Positions 37,854-47,066 of a stretch of 64,000 nt of DNA are shown one piece after another. Source of the DNA: Rhizobium sullae (lineage in GTDB: Bacteria > Pseudomonadota > Alphaproteobacteria > Rhizobiales > Rhizobiaceae); the NCBI RefSeq assembly GCF_025200715.1, contig NZ_CP104146.1, positions 1 to 64,000 of the forward strand, read 5' to 3'. Made by a program: the position numbers and the translations under genes. The number at the start of each line of letters is the position of its first letter. Within the stretch, counting starts at the first letter, position 1. Under the pieces are notes generated by a model. It saw only the letters and a program-made list of their open reading frames with translations. It was not told the origin of the DNA and searched no databases.

Positions 37854-38410
37854 TTGTCGGCGGCCTGAAGTGCCGCGACGTAGCGCGTGCGCAATTCGCC
37901 TACGTCGCCAATGCTGCCGCTGCCCCAACTGAAGGGCTCTTCACCCAATTTTTCCACAAGCAGATCAGCCGCCAGACGCGCGTGGCGGCCATTGCCGTTC
38001 GGGAACGGATGGATGGCGACCAGACGATGGTGAAACCGGACTGCGATTTCGTCGGCTGCGAAGGTTTGATGCTCGACCCAGTACCTGGTGTCATCGAGCA
38101 GGGCCGCGAGTTCGACCGGAATCCGGTAGGCCTGGATGCCGATATTACGCTCCGTCGTGCGGAAGCTTCCGGCCCATTGCCAGACGTCGCCGAACATGCG
38201 CCGGTGCAATGTGCGCATAAAATCTTCGGTCAGCATCCTGTCGACCGGCATGCGCCGACGCCCGCGGGCCCAGACCGCGCCCTCGACGATGTTTTCCTGT
38301 TCGGCCTCGTTGAGGTCCTGCCTGTGGGTGATCCAGCTTTGAAGCAGGCCTTCGCGCTCCTGGGGCTCGAGCGGTGTTGCGTCCTCTGGTTCCTGGAAGA
38401 GGTCGGTCAT
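37814..38410 (-). CDS. Mobile mystery protein B, Fic-domain AMPylase-type toxin
   Basis: A 198-residue Fic protein with a complete catalytic motif HPFPNGNGRHAR (about residues 133-144), implying active nucleotidyl transfer to a target. The FGDVWQWAGSFRTTERNIG segment is typical of this group. It overlaps the upstream HTH gene by four bases; the pair matches 'mobile mystery' A/B, found on many mobile elements and thought to be a toxin-antitoxin-like module. Confidence 0.9.
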   Translation of the reverse strand: MTDLFQEPEDATPLEPQEREGLLQSWITHRQDLNEAEQENIVEGAVWARGRRRMPVDRMLTEDFMRTLHRRMFGDVWQWAGSFRTTERNIGIQAYRIPVELAALLDDTRYWVEHQTFAADEIAVRFHHRLVAIHPFPNGNGRHARLAADLLVEKLGEEPFSWGSGSIGDVGELRTRYVAALQAADNHDIGPLLAFARS

Positions 38411-38868
38411 TTCTCGGACCAGAGATCGCGCTCGGTAAGCTGGTCGCGGATATAGGCCTGGACACGGGCTTCAAGATCGGCATCGCCCGTTCCCTGCGCT
38501 TCCAGGCGCATCGTGTGGGCGACGCGTTTGAGCTCGCGCAACGCGATCTTGCGGGCACGCTCGTTGACGGCCGCCTCGAGCGAGGTGTTCGGGACCAGAG
38601 CATAGACGAGGGTGCAGTCGAGCGCTTCGGCCGCGCGGCGGAGCGTGCTGAGCTGGATCGTGCCGGACGCTTCCGACTTCTCGATCGCTTCTACCGTCTG
38701 GGGCCGGATTCCCATCCGCGCGCCCAGTTGTGCGCCGGTCATGCCGAGCGCGTCACGCAAGGCCCGAACCCATCCTTTCGGCGGTGCTCGGAAGCTCTCC
38801 GCCGGCTGCAGGGCACGGAGACGTTCGTCAAGCCGTTTTCGCGCCCGCTTGCGTGCCTCGACCTTCAT
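38407..38868 (-). CDS. Mobile mystery protein A, HTH regulator
   Basis: A 153-residue protein with an XRE-type helix-turn-helix around residues 35-75 (VRALRDALGMTGAQLGARMGIRPQTVEAIEKSEASGTIQLSTLRRAAEALDC). It precedes and overlaps the Fic gene. In this pair it is presumed to be the repressor and/or antidote. An inverted repeat about 55 bp upstream is a likely operator. Confidence 0.88.
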   Translation of the reverse strand: MKVEARKRARKRLDERLRALQPAESFRAPPKGWVRALRDALGMTGAQLGARMGIRPQTVEAIEKSEASGTIQLSTLRRAAEALDCTLVYALVPNTSLEAAVNERARKIALRELKRVAHTMRLEAQGTGDADLEARVQAYIRDQLTERDLWSEK

Positions 38869-38922
38869 CGTTGCTCCCTGTTGCTTTTGATCAGATCACA
38901 GGCTGATTGAGAAGACAATTTA

Positions 38923-38938
38923 TCAGTTTATAGACTGA
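38923..38938. promoter_or_regulatory. Inverted repeat upstream of the mobile mystery pair
   Basis: TCAGT, six bases, ACTGA; on the minus strand it overlaps TATAAA, a plausible -10. It is a candidate binding site for the HTH protein encoded just downstream. Confidence 0.45.
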
Positions 38939-39253
38939 GCTTCAATTACAATAATTAAGCTTGGAGTATGAGGAAATCTGCGACGAAAACAGCCTGTACC
39001 CTGATCCGCGCAACAATATGAAGGCACAGGAGAAGACGGAAAGAGAAAAATGAAAAAGCAGGAACGCAAAACCTGGCTGCCGCATGCCCGCCGTCCGCGT
39101 CAAGGGTGAAGCTTCGCCCGCTCACGCGGCCCTTGACCCGGCCGGACGGAGAGGCGGCTCTGGGGGAGGGGTCAGGAAGGGCTGAAGAGAAGATGGCGAG
39201 TCCATAGAGGATTCGCCGCGCTCCGGCCCCGACACGGCCAGAAGGAGCCAGCC

Positions 39254-39856
39254 ATGACCCACTCTCCGATCCGCAAGGTCTATCAGGGCATCGCCGACAT
39301 CAGGCAGATGTTCCGCATGTTCGACCGTCACGCCCAGCGCCCGAACCGCTGGGAGAGCGACGATAGCCCGCTCTATCGCAATGAATGGTTCGAAATAGAC
39401 CAAGCCTCTAACGACTACATGTTCGAGATCCTGCCGCCGCTCTTCATGCGTGGCGAGATGTTCGCCATGCGCGAGTTCCTGACCGGCTCGATCACCAGCA
39501 TCTTTTTCACCCTGAGGATCGATGGACAGATGCGGTACTTCCATGGCTATTGCGACCTCGCCGACAAGGGCTCGCCCGCGCGGCTGCGCGACGCCATCGT
39601 TGAGCGCGAAACCCGTCCCGTGCGGGCGATGACCCGCGAGGAACGTCTCGAGCACATCTGGTCGAGCACCCACGACGATTACCGCGGCTATGCCGGCGAG
39701 CGCTTTGCGGAACGCGACCGCGGCCAGCGCACGATACTGTTTTATGGCGGCCAACACGGCACCACGCTGAAGCTGCTGGACGACCTCACGGATGTGGAGA
39801 TGGCGGTGAAGCTGCCGGTGCATCTGCGCTATCTGCCCGACCCGATCGCGGCGTGA
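39254..39856 (+). CDS. DUF1419 domain protein
   Basis: A 200-residue protein that I match to DUF1419, a family of unknown function seen on rhizobial plasmids. Recognisable parts are MFRMFDRHAQRPNRWE near the start, WFEIDQASNDYMFEILPPLFM, and AMREFLTGSITSIFF. The start has AGAAGGAG seven bases upstream. It begins a plus-strand run of backbone genes. Confidence 0.8.
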   Translation: MTHSPIRKVYQGIADIRQMFRMFDRHAQRPNRWESDDSPLYRNEWFEIDQASNDYMFEILPPLFMRGEMFAMREFLTGSITSIFFTLRIDGQMRYFHGYCDLADKGSPARLRDAIVERETRPVRAMTREERLEHIWSSTHDDYRGYAGERFAERDRGQRTILFYGGQHGTTLKLLDDLTDVEMAVKLPVHLRYLPDPIAA

Positions 39857-39868
39857 GGGAGGTGCGAG

Positions 39869-40273
39869 ATGATACTCACCTTCCCCGTCGCCGCCGTCCG
39901 CGCCGTCATCGACCGCGGCATCTCCGACGCAAAAGCCAATGGCGGCTTTCGCGATCCACACTTTGGACTTGCGCCTGACAAGAATGAGAAGCCCGGCCTC
40001 TGGCTGGTCGGAGACCATGGGGTCTATGCGATGTCGAACGGCAAACTGGCAGAAGGCGCAAAGCCGCTCGTCGTCTATGCCGAGGGATGCGACCCGAACA
40101 CGGACGACGACTGGTTCGAGGTCAAACGCCGGACATTTGGCGGCGACGATGGCGTCGATTTCCTCGACGCCGGAGGCCTTGAACCGCTGATCGCCGCCAG
40201 CCGCGGCTGCACGCATCTGCAGATCGCGTTCCTCAAGGACGCGATGCAGCTTTCCGTGATCGCGCGAGACTAG
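39869..40273 (+). CDS. DUF3085 domain protein
   Basis: A 134-residue protein matching DUF3085: GFRDPHFGLAPDKNEKPGLW, then GLWLVGDHGVYAMSNGKL, then VVYAEGCDPNTDDDWFE. Function unknown. It follows the DUF1419 gene after 12 bases with ribosome binding site GGGAGG, so the two are probably co-transcribed. Confidence 0.8.
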   Translation: MILTFPVAAVRAVIDRGISDAKANGGFRDPHFGLAPDKNEKPGLWLVGDHGVYAMSNGKLAEGAKPLVVYAEGCDPNTDDDWFEVKRRTFGGDDGVDFLDAGGLEPLIAASRGCTHLQIAFLKDAMQLSVIARD

Positions 40274-40394
40274 CGATCCGTCGACGGACACCGTCCGGCG
40301 CCCGCCCATCACCAATCCCCAAAATTCGCGCCCGTCATCCGCTGGAGGCTTCAAGGCGGAAGGCATCGTGCGCCCTCACACAGGAGATTTTCGC

Positions 40395-43300
40395 ATGTCG
40401 CATGACGATCCCTTCACCATCGATCTTTTCGGCAACACCGCGCTGTCGTCGGGCCTTGGCCTCGGCGCCACCGCCTTCGGCAGCGATTTCGGGCCGGGTG
40501 ACGACGACGATCCCGATCCGGCGTCGCCGGCGCCAGCGATGCCCGTCGCAGCGATCGTGCCGCCGCCGTCGATGGCGGCCCGGTCACGCGGTTCGAACTT
40601 CCATCTCGCCGATAGTCGTGGCTTGGCGAAGGGCTGGAAGCAGCGGGCGCGCGACAACATCGCCGCGATCGCCTTGGCCAGCAAGATCGAAGCGGACGAA
40701 CGTGCGGCGACGCGCGAGGAGCAGGAGAAGCTGATCCGGTTCACCGGCTTTGGCGCCTCCGACCTTGCCAATGGCGTCTTCCGCCGCCCGGGCGAGGTCG
40801 ACTTCCGCAAGGGCTGGGACGAGATCGGCGCGGCGCTCGAGGATGCCGTTGGCGAGAGCGACTATGCCTCGCTCGCCCGCTGCACCCAGTATGCGCATTT
40901 CACACCGGAGTTCATCGTGCGGGCAATCTGGTCAGGCCTCAAGCGCCTCGGTTGGCGCGGCGGCCGCGTGCTGGAGCCGGGCATCGGCACGGGCCTGTTT
41001 CCGGCGCTGATGCCGGAAGTCATGCGCGGTGTATCCCACGTCACCGGCATCGAGCTCGATCCGGTCACCGCCCGCATCGTCCGGCTGTTGCAGCCGCGGG
41101 CGCGGATCGTCACCGGCGATTTCGCCCGTACAGAGCTGCCGGCGAGTTTCGACCTTGCCCTGGGCAACCCACCTTTCTCCGATCGCACCGTACGTTCCGA
41201 CCGGGCCTATCGTCCGCTCGGGCTCCGGCTGCACGATTATTTCATCGCCCGGTCGATCGATCTCTTGAAACCCGGCGCCCTCGCCGCCTTCGCCACCAGC
41301 TCGGGCACGATGGACAAGGCCGATGTCTCTGCGCGCGAGCATATCGCCAAGACAGCCGACCTGATTGCGGCAATCCGCCTGCCCGAAGGCAGCTTTCGCG
41401 TTGAGGCGGGCACGGACGTCGTCGTTGACATCCTGTTTTTCCGCAAACGCAAGGCCGGGGAGTCGGAGGGCGATCTGTCCTGGCTCGATACCGGGGAGGT
41501 CCAGCCGGCGACGGCGGACGAGGGCGCCATCCGCGTCAATCGTTGGTTCGCGCAGTATCCGGATTTCGTGCTCGGCACGCATGCATTGACCTCCGGTCCA
41601 TTCGGCGAGACCTATACATGCCTGCCGCGTGCCGGCGTGAATCTCGACGCCGCGCTGTCGGCCGCGATCGATCTTCTTCCGGAAGCCCTTTACGACGGCG
41701 AGCCGACCGGGATCGATTTCGATCTGGAGGAAGCAGCCGATCAGGGTGTCGTCGATCTGCCGTCCGAGCGCCATGTGCGCGAGGGCAGCTTCTTCTTCGA
41801 CAACGCCCGCGGCCTGATGCAGGTCATCGACGGCGAACCGGTTGCGGTGAAGGTGCGCAAGGGCCGCAGCGCCGACGGCATCCCGGAAAAGCACGTCCGG
41901 ATCATCCGCAAGCTCATCCCGATCCGCGACGCGGTGCGCGCGGTGCTGAAGGCCCAGGAACTCGACCGGCCATGGAAGGATAGTCAGGTGAAGCTGCGCA
42001 TCGCCTGGTCCAGTTTCGTCCGTGACTTCGGACCGATCAACCACACCGCGGTGTCGATCGCGCAAGATCCGGAAACCGGCGAGACGCGCGAACACCATCG
42101 CCGCCCGAACCTGCAGCCCTTCCTCGACGATCCCGATTGCTGGCTGGTTGCTTCCACCGAGGACTACGATCTTGAGAACAACACCGCCCGGCCGGGCCCG
42201 ATTTTCAGCGAGCGGGTGATCTCGCCACCCGCCCCGCCTGAAATCACCAGTGCCGCCGACGCGCTCGCCGTGGTGCTCAACGAACGCGGCCATGTCGATC
42301 CCGACCACATCGCCGAACTGCTGCATCGCGAAGTGGCTGACGTCGCCGCCGAGCTTGGCAGCGCCATCTTCCGCGATCCCGCCGATGGCAGCTGGCAGAT
42401 GGCAGACGCCTATCTCTCCGGTCCGGTCCGCGACAAGCTGAAGATCGCGGAAGCGGCGGCCGCGCTCGATCCGGCCTATGAGCGCAACGTTCTGGCGTTA
42501 CAGGATGTGCAGCCGGCCGATCTTCGCCCGTCCGATATCACCGCGCGGCTCGGTGCCCCCTGGATACCGGCCGCCGATATCGTCGCCTTCGTCCACGAGA
42601 CCATGGGCGCCGAAATCCGCATTCATCATATGCCGGAACTGGCGTCGTGGACCGTCGAGGCGCGCCAGCTTGGCTACAATGCGGCCGGCACGTCGGAATG
42701 GGGCACCGAACGCCGACACGCCGGAGAGCTGCTCGCCGATGCCCTCAACAGCCGCGTGCCGCAGATTTTTGACACGATCAGGGAGGGCGATAGCGAACGC
42801 CGCGTGCTCAATATCGTCGATACCGAAGCGGCCAAGGAGAAGCTCCAGAAGATCAAGGTCGCGTTTCAGAACTGGCTCTGGTCCGATCCTGATCGCACCG
42901 ATCGGCTGGCGCGCATCTATAACGACCGCTTCAACAATATCGCGCCCCGCGCCTTCGACGGCTCGCATCTCCAACTTCCAGGCGCCTCGAGCGCCTTTTC
43001 TCTTTATGGCCACCAGAAACGCGGCATCTGGCGGATCATCTCATCCGGCTCGACCTATCTCGCCCACGCCGTTGGCGCCGGCAAGACGATGACCATGGCA
43101 GCGGCGATCATGGAGCAGCGGCGGCTCGGCCTGATCGCCAAGGCGATGCTGGTCGTGCCCGGTCACTGCCTGGCGCAGGCTGCGAGAGAATTCCTCGCCC
43201 TCTATCCGAATGCCCGCATCCTGGTGGCCGACGAAACCAATTTTTCGAAGGACAAGCGCGCCCGGTTCCTGAGCCGGGCGGCGACGGCCGTCTGGGACGC

Positions 43301-45494
43301 CATCATCATCACCCATTCTGCCTTCCGGTTCATCGGCATCCCCTGCGCCTTCGAGCAACAGATGATCCATGACGAACTGGAGCTCTACGAGACGCTGCTC
43401 ACCAAAGTCGAAAGCGACGACCGGGTGTCGCTGAAGCGCCTCGAACGGCTGAAGGAGGGATTGCAGGAGCGGCTCGAAGCCTTATCCACCCGCAAGGACG
43501 ATCTGCTGACCATCGCCGAGATCGGCGTCGACCAGATCATCGTCGATGAGGCGCAGGAGTTCCGCAAGCTTTCCTTTGCCACCAATATGTCGACGCTGAA
43601 GGGTGTCGATCCGAACGGCTCGCAGCGCGCCTGGGATTTATACGTGAAGGCCCGTTTCATCGCGACGAAAAATCCCGGCCGGGCGTTGGTGCTGGCCTCT
43701 GGAACCCCGATTACCAATACTTTGGGAGAGATGTACACCGTCCAGCGGCTGATGGACCACGCCGCGCTGATGGAGCGGGGTTTGCACGAGTTCGACGCCT
43801 GGGCCTCGACCTTCGGCGACACCACGACCGAGCTCGAACTGCAGCCGTCGGGCAAATACAAGCCGGTCAGCCGGTTCGCCAGCTTCGTCAACGTGCCCGA
43901 ACTGATTGCCATGTTCCGATCCTTTGCCGATGTCGTGATGCCGAGCGATTTGCGCCAATATGTGAAGGTGCCCGAGGTCTCGACCGGCAGGCGGCAGATC
44001 GTCACGTCGAAGCCGACACAGTCCTTCAAGAACTACCAGACGATGCTCGATGCCCGCATCAAGGCGATCGAGGAGCGCGACCGGCCGCCGGAGCCGGGCG
44101 AGGACATCCTGCTTTCGGTCATCACCGACGGCCGCCATGCGGCAATCGATCTGCGTTTGGTCGATGCCGACAACGACAATGAGCCGGATAACAAGCTCAA
44201 CAATCTTGTCGCTAACGCCTTCCGCATCTGGAACCAGACGAGTGAAAGCACCTATGTCCGTCCCGACGGCAAGCCGTTCGAACTTCCTGGCGCGGCGCAG
44301 ATGATTTTTTCCGATCTCGGCACAATCAGCGTCGAGAAGACGCGGGGGTTTTCGGCCTATCGCTGGATCCGCGACGAACTGATCCGTTTGGGTGTGCCGG
44401 CCTCGGAAATCGCCTTCATGCAGGATTTTAAGAAATCGGAGGCGAAGCAGCGGCTGTTCAGCGACGTGCGCGCCGGAAAGATCCGCTTCCTGATCGGCAG
44501 TTCCGAAACGATGGGCACCGGCGTCAACGCCCAGCTTCGGCTGAAGGCACTGCACCACCTCGATGTACCCTGGTTGCCCTCGCAGATCGAGCAGCGCGAG
44601 GGCCGCATCATCAGGCAGGGCAACCAGAACGACGAAATCGATATCTTCGCCTATGCGACAGAAGGCTCGCTCGACGCCACAATGTGGCAGAACAACGAGC
44701 GCAAGGCCCGCTTCATCGCCGCCGCCCTTTCCGGCGACACCTCGATCCGCAAGCTCGAAGATCTCGGCGAAGGCCAGGCCAACCAGTTTGCTTTTGCCAA
44801 GGCCATCGCATCCGGCGACCAGCGTCTGATGCAGAAGGCGGGGCTCGAAGCCGAGATCGCGCGGCTGGAGCGGCTGCGCGCCGCCCATATCGACGACCAG
44901 CATGCGGTTCGACGGCAGATACGCGACGCCGAGCGCGACATCGACTATTCGACCCGCCGGCTGATGCAGATCGGTGAGGATATCGAGCGCCTGGTGCCGA
45001 CGTCAGGCGAGGCCTTCGCGATGACCGTGATCGGCAACCCCTATACCGACCGCAAGCAGGCGGGCCGGGCGCTGATGAAGGAGATCCTGACGTTGGTCCA
45101 GCTTCAGCAGCAGGGTGAAAATGTCATCGCCTCGATCGGCGGCTTCGATCTCGAATATCAAGGTCAGCGCTTCGGCAAGGACGGATATCGCTACACGACC
45201 ATGCTCCTGCGCACCGGTGCAGAATACGAGATCGAGCTGCCGGTGACCGTGACGCCGCTTGGCGCCATCTCCCGCCTCGAACATGCACTTGGTGGCTTGG
45301 AAGAAGAGCGCGAGCGCTATCGCCAGCGGCTCGTCGACGCCGAGCGCCGGCTGGCCTCCTACCGGTCACGTGAACAGGGTGCTGAATTCTCCTTCGCCGG
45401 CGAACTGGCGGAAAAGCGCCGCAGCCTCGCGCAAGTCGACGAGGCGCTCGCCGCCGAGACAGTCCTGAATGCGCCCATTAGCCAGGCGGCGTGA
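40395..45494 (+). CDS. Giant DNA methyltransferase - SNF2-like helicase fusion
   Basis: A 1699-residue protein. The N-terminal third is a methyltransferase: motif I VLEPGIGTGLFPAL (about 192) and motif IV LGNPPFSDR (about 257). The second half is a helicase: Walker A AVGAGKTMTMA (about 890), VDEAQEFRKLS (about 1050), ASGTPITNTLGEM, and IEQREGRIIRQGNQND (about 1400), then a coiled-coil-rich tail. Start at ATG 40395 has AGGAG upstream; GTG 40368 is in frame. Such proteins are carried by many large rhizobial and other proteobacterial conjugative plasmids and may protect the incoming plasmid from host restriction; this role is inferred. Confidence 0.88.
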   Translation: MSHDDPFTIDLFGNTALSSGLGLGATAFGSDFGPGDDDDPDPASPAPAMPVAAIVPPPSMAARSRGSNFHLADSRGLAKGWKQRARDNIAAIALASKIEADERAATREEQEKLIRFTGFGASDLANGVFRRPGEVDFRKGWDEIGAALEDAVGESDYASLARCTQYAHFTPEFIVRAIWSGLKRLGWRGGRVLEPGIGTGLFPALMPEVMRGVSHVTGIELDPVTARIVRLLQPRARIVTGDFARTELPASFDLALGNPPFSDRTVRSDRAYRPLGLRLHDYFIARSIDLLKPGALAAFATSSGTMDKADVSAREHIAKTADLIAAIRLPEGSFRVEAGTDVVVDILFFRKRKAGESEGDLSWLDTGEVQPATADEGAIRVNRWFAQYPDFVLGTHALTSGPFGETYTCLPRAGVNLDAALSAAIDLLPEALYDGEPTGIDFDLEEAADQGVVDLPSERHVREGSFFFDNARGLMQVIDGEPVAVKVRKGRSADGIPEKHVRIIRKLIPIRDAVRAVLKAQELDRPWKDSQVKLRIAWSSFVRDFGPINHTAVSIAQDPETGETREHHRRPNLQPFLDDPDCWLVASTEDYDLENNTARPGPIFSERVISPPAPPEITSAADALAVVLNERGHVDPDHIAELLHREVADVAAELGSAIFRDPADGSWQMADAYLSGPVRDKLKIAEAAAALDPAYERNVLALQDVQPADLRPSDITARLGAPWIPAADIVAFVHETMGAEIRIHHMPELASWTVEARQLGYNAAGTSEWGTERRHAGELLADALNSRVPQIFDTIREGDSERRVLNIVDTEAAKEKLQKIKVAFQNWLWSDPDRTDRLARIYNDRFNNIAPRAFDGSHLQLPGASSAFSLYGHQKRGIWRIISSGSTYLAHAVGAGKTMTMAAAIMEQRRLGLIAKAMLVVPGHCLAQAAREFLALYPNARILVADETNFSKDKRARFLSRAATAVWDAIIITHSAFRFIGIPCAFEQQMIHDELELYETLLTKVESDDRVSLKRLERLKEGLQERLEALSTRKDDLLTIAEIGVDQIIVDEAQEFRKLSFATNMSTLKGVDPNGSQRAWDLYVKARFIATKNPGRALVLASGTPITNTLGEMYTVQRLMDHAALMERGLHEFDAWASTFGDTTTELELQPSGKYKPVSRFASFVNVPELIAMFRSFADVVMPSDLRQYVKVPEVSTGRRQIVTSKPTQSFKNYQTMLDARIKAIEERDRPPEPGEDILLSVITDGRHAAIDLRLVDADNDNEPDNKLNNLVANAFRIWNQTSESTYVRPDGKPFELPGAAQMIFSDLGTISVEKTRGFSAYRWIRDELIRLGVPASEIAFMQDFKKSEAKQRLFSDVRAGKIRFLIGSSETMGTGVNAQLRLKALHHLDVPWLPSQIEQREGRIIRQGNQNDEIDIFAYATEGSLDATMWQNNERKARFIAAALSGDTSIRKLEDLGEGQANQFAFAKAIASGDQRLMQKAGLEAEIARLERLRAAHIDDQHAVRRQIRDAERDIDYSTRRLMQIGEDIERLVPTSGEAFAMTVIGNPYTDRKQAGRALMKEILTLVQLQQQGENVIASIGGFDLEYQGQRFGKDGYRYTTMLLRTGAEYEIELPVTVTPLGAISRLEHALGGLEEERERYRQRLVDAERRLASYRSREQGAEFSFAGELAEKRRSLAQVDEALAAETVLNAPISQAA

Positions 45495-45676
45495 TCGCGC
45501 GGATATGGGCTTTTTGGATGCGATGCAGCATGCGCATAGCTGCATTGCACAATAAATGATTTGCGTTTGGTCAAAAAACGGGCATCCTGCACGCAGCTGA
45601 TGCACATGGCGGATTTCCTCCCAGTGCCGCCGCAGCAGCTGTTCCCCTCTGGAGGTTTTATGACCTTCACACTTCA

Positions 45677-45708
45677 AGGGCCGCGGTCTCCGCTGGCCCT
45701 CTTTTTTT
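45677..45708 (+). terminator. Strong rho-independent terminator
   Basis: AGGGCCGCGG, a short TCT-centred loop, CCGCTGGCCCT, then seven T residues (45702-45708). It may end transcription of the methyltransferase-helicase gene. A short ATG-started frame begins 17 bases before it (45660, behind GGAGG), so an attenuator is possible. Confidence 0.8.
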
Positions 45709-45849
45709 GCTCACGCGACATCCAGGCTAACGTCCGGCTCGAGGCCCGTGTGTCGCGTGGCGGCCCTGTTGCATGCATCGCCGCCGGTTTGGCGGAGCAG
45801 CCAGAACCACGGCCGGACGGAGAGACTTCGCGCACGTCCCGGTGGTCCT

Positions 45850-46199
45850 TCAATGCATCGTTGTCTTAGGCAGGGGCAGCAGTTTCACGGTCTTGTTGAC
45901 GACCTTGCGGAGCTGGCGCCAGTCGGAAAGGTTGCGTTCGTTCACCCGTTCCTGGATGGCGGTCAGGATCCAGCCGACACAGGCAATATCGTCCGCCGCC
46001 CTGTAGGTATCGGAGCGCCGGAAGCAGGCGACGATGCGCGGCCGGGCATCGCCATCGTCCTCTTTTGGAATACTCGCGACCAGGTCTTGCGCCTGGCTGT
46101 AGCGCGCGCGATGCGCCGCAGGTCGTCAGAACCGCTTTGCAGGATCATGCCGCAGGTCCAGGCAAGCGTCTTCGATAGCTGCTCGGTTTCACTTTCCAT
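45850..46199 (-). pseudogene. Frameshifted small gene downstream of the winged-helix gene
   Basis: Translation from ATG 46199 reads MESETEQLSKTLAWTCGM through DLRRIAR, then falls out of frame; after a one-base correction within a run of alternating GC (about 46108-46118) it continues ARYSQAQDLVASIPKED and ends KLLPLPKTTMH at the stop 45850-45852. The corrected product is 116 residues. The start overlaps the upstream gene's stop, so they were coupled. Either the gene is inactivated or the run was mis-sequenced. Family not recognised. Confidence 0.65.
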
Positions 46200-46629
46200 G
46201 TCGGATCGGATCCCCCTTGAACAGTCTGAGCGTCTGGATGAAGGCGGGAGAGATTTCGAATTGCCGCGCCATGCCGCGCCCCATCGAGTTTTTCCCCATT
46301 TCCTCGACAAGGAGACCGCGCTCTACAAGGAAGCGCATGGCCTGAGCGACGGCGCTTCTGTGGATGCCGGTGATTTCGATTAGAGGTGTCAAAGAGATGG
46401 GTTTTCCGTCACCATGGAGCTGGCCGACCACCAGCATGACCGAAACTTGCTTCATCCGGGCGCTGGGCGACTCTCCCTTGAGTGGATTGCCGAAAATCTG
46501 GTTGAGGGTCATCGTCGCAAACGCCCCAAGCTGCACCGGATGCGATGACCTGCGGAGCGCTGTTGCGGCCGCACCTGGCTCGGTGCCTTCGCGGTCAATT
46601 TTTCCAGACACTGTCTTCCTCTCCTTCAT
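46189..46629 (-). CDS. Winged-helix transcriptional regulator, MarR-like
   Basis: About 146 residues from ATG 46629, behind AGGAGG with six-base spacing; the open frame extends to 46695. The region LTPLIEITGIHRSAVAQAMRFLVERGLLVEEM is a clear winged helix-turn-helix. It is the first gene of a two-gene minus-strand unit and overlaps the frameshifted gene. It probably regulates nearby backbone genes; no operator was identified. Confidence 0.75.
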   Translation of the reverse strand: MKERKTVSGKIDREGTEPGAAATALRRSSHPVQLGAFATMTLNQIFGNPLKGESPSARMKQVSVMLVVGQLHGDGKPISLTPLIEITGIHRSAVAQAMRFLVERGLLVEEMGKNSMGRGMARQFEISPAFIQTLRLFKGDPIRHGK

Positions 46630-46699
46630 GGAAGGCCTCCTGATGACGCCGCACAACTCTTGACCATGCCGGTCCAGCGCCGTTTCAATCAACACGCGC

Positions 46700-47066
46700 T
46701 TTTTTGGTAGGATGAAACGATCAACCCCGTTTCATGAAATTCGTGCACGCTGTTCCATCATCCGCGCGAAAACGATCAGCCGCGTCAGGCGCGGCGAATG
46801 GGGCAGAACAGGGAAAAATGAGAAGGGAAAAACCGGTCGCAGAGCGGCCAGTCCGCCGACGCTGACGCTCAACCGCCCCCTCCGCATCCCGGCCACTCGA
46901 CCGCGCAGGGCTAGAGCCCCGCTTGGCACTTCGCGGCAGGGCTGCTCGCGCGCAGTTGCACCGGCCAGCCCGCTCCGCGGTTGGGGATGTGTCTTCGAAA
47001 GAATGAAGACAGGCAAGGAGCGGCAGCTTGCCGCCTCCCGGAACCCCGGACAAGAGGAGTTTTCCC
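46700..47066. other. GC-rich leader before the ParB-like gene
   Basis: About 370 bases with no supported gene; ends in the ribosome binding site AAGAGGAG of the following gene. Confidence 0.5.

Noticed and set aside
39122..40366. 414-residue minus-strand frame opposite the DUF1419 and DUF3085 genes
   Set aside because: Opposite two well-supported genes with ribosome binding sites; no domain in its translation.
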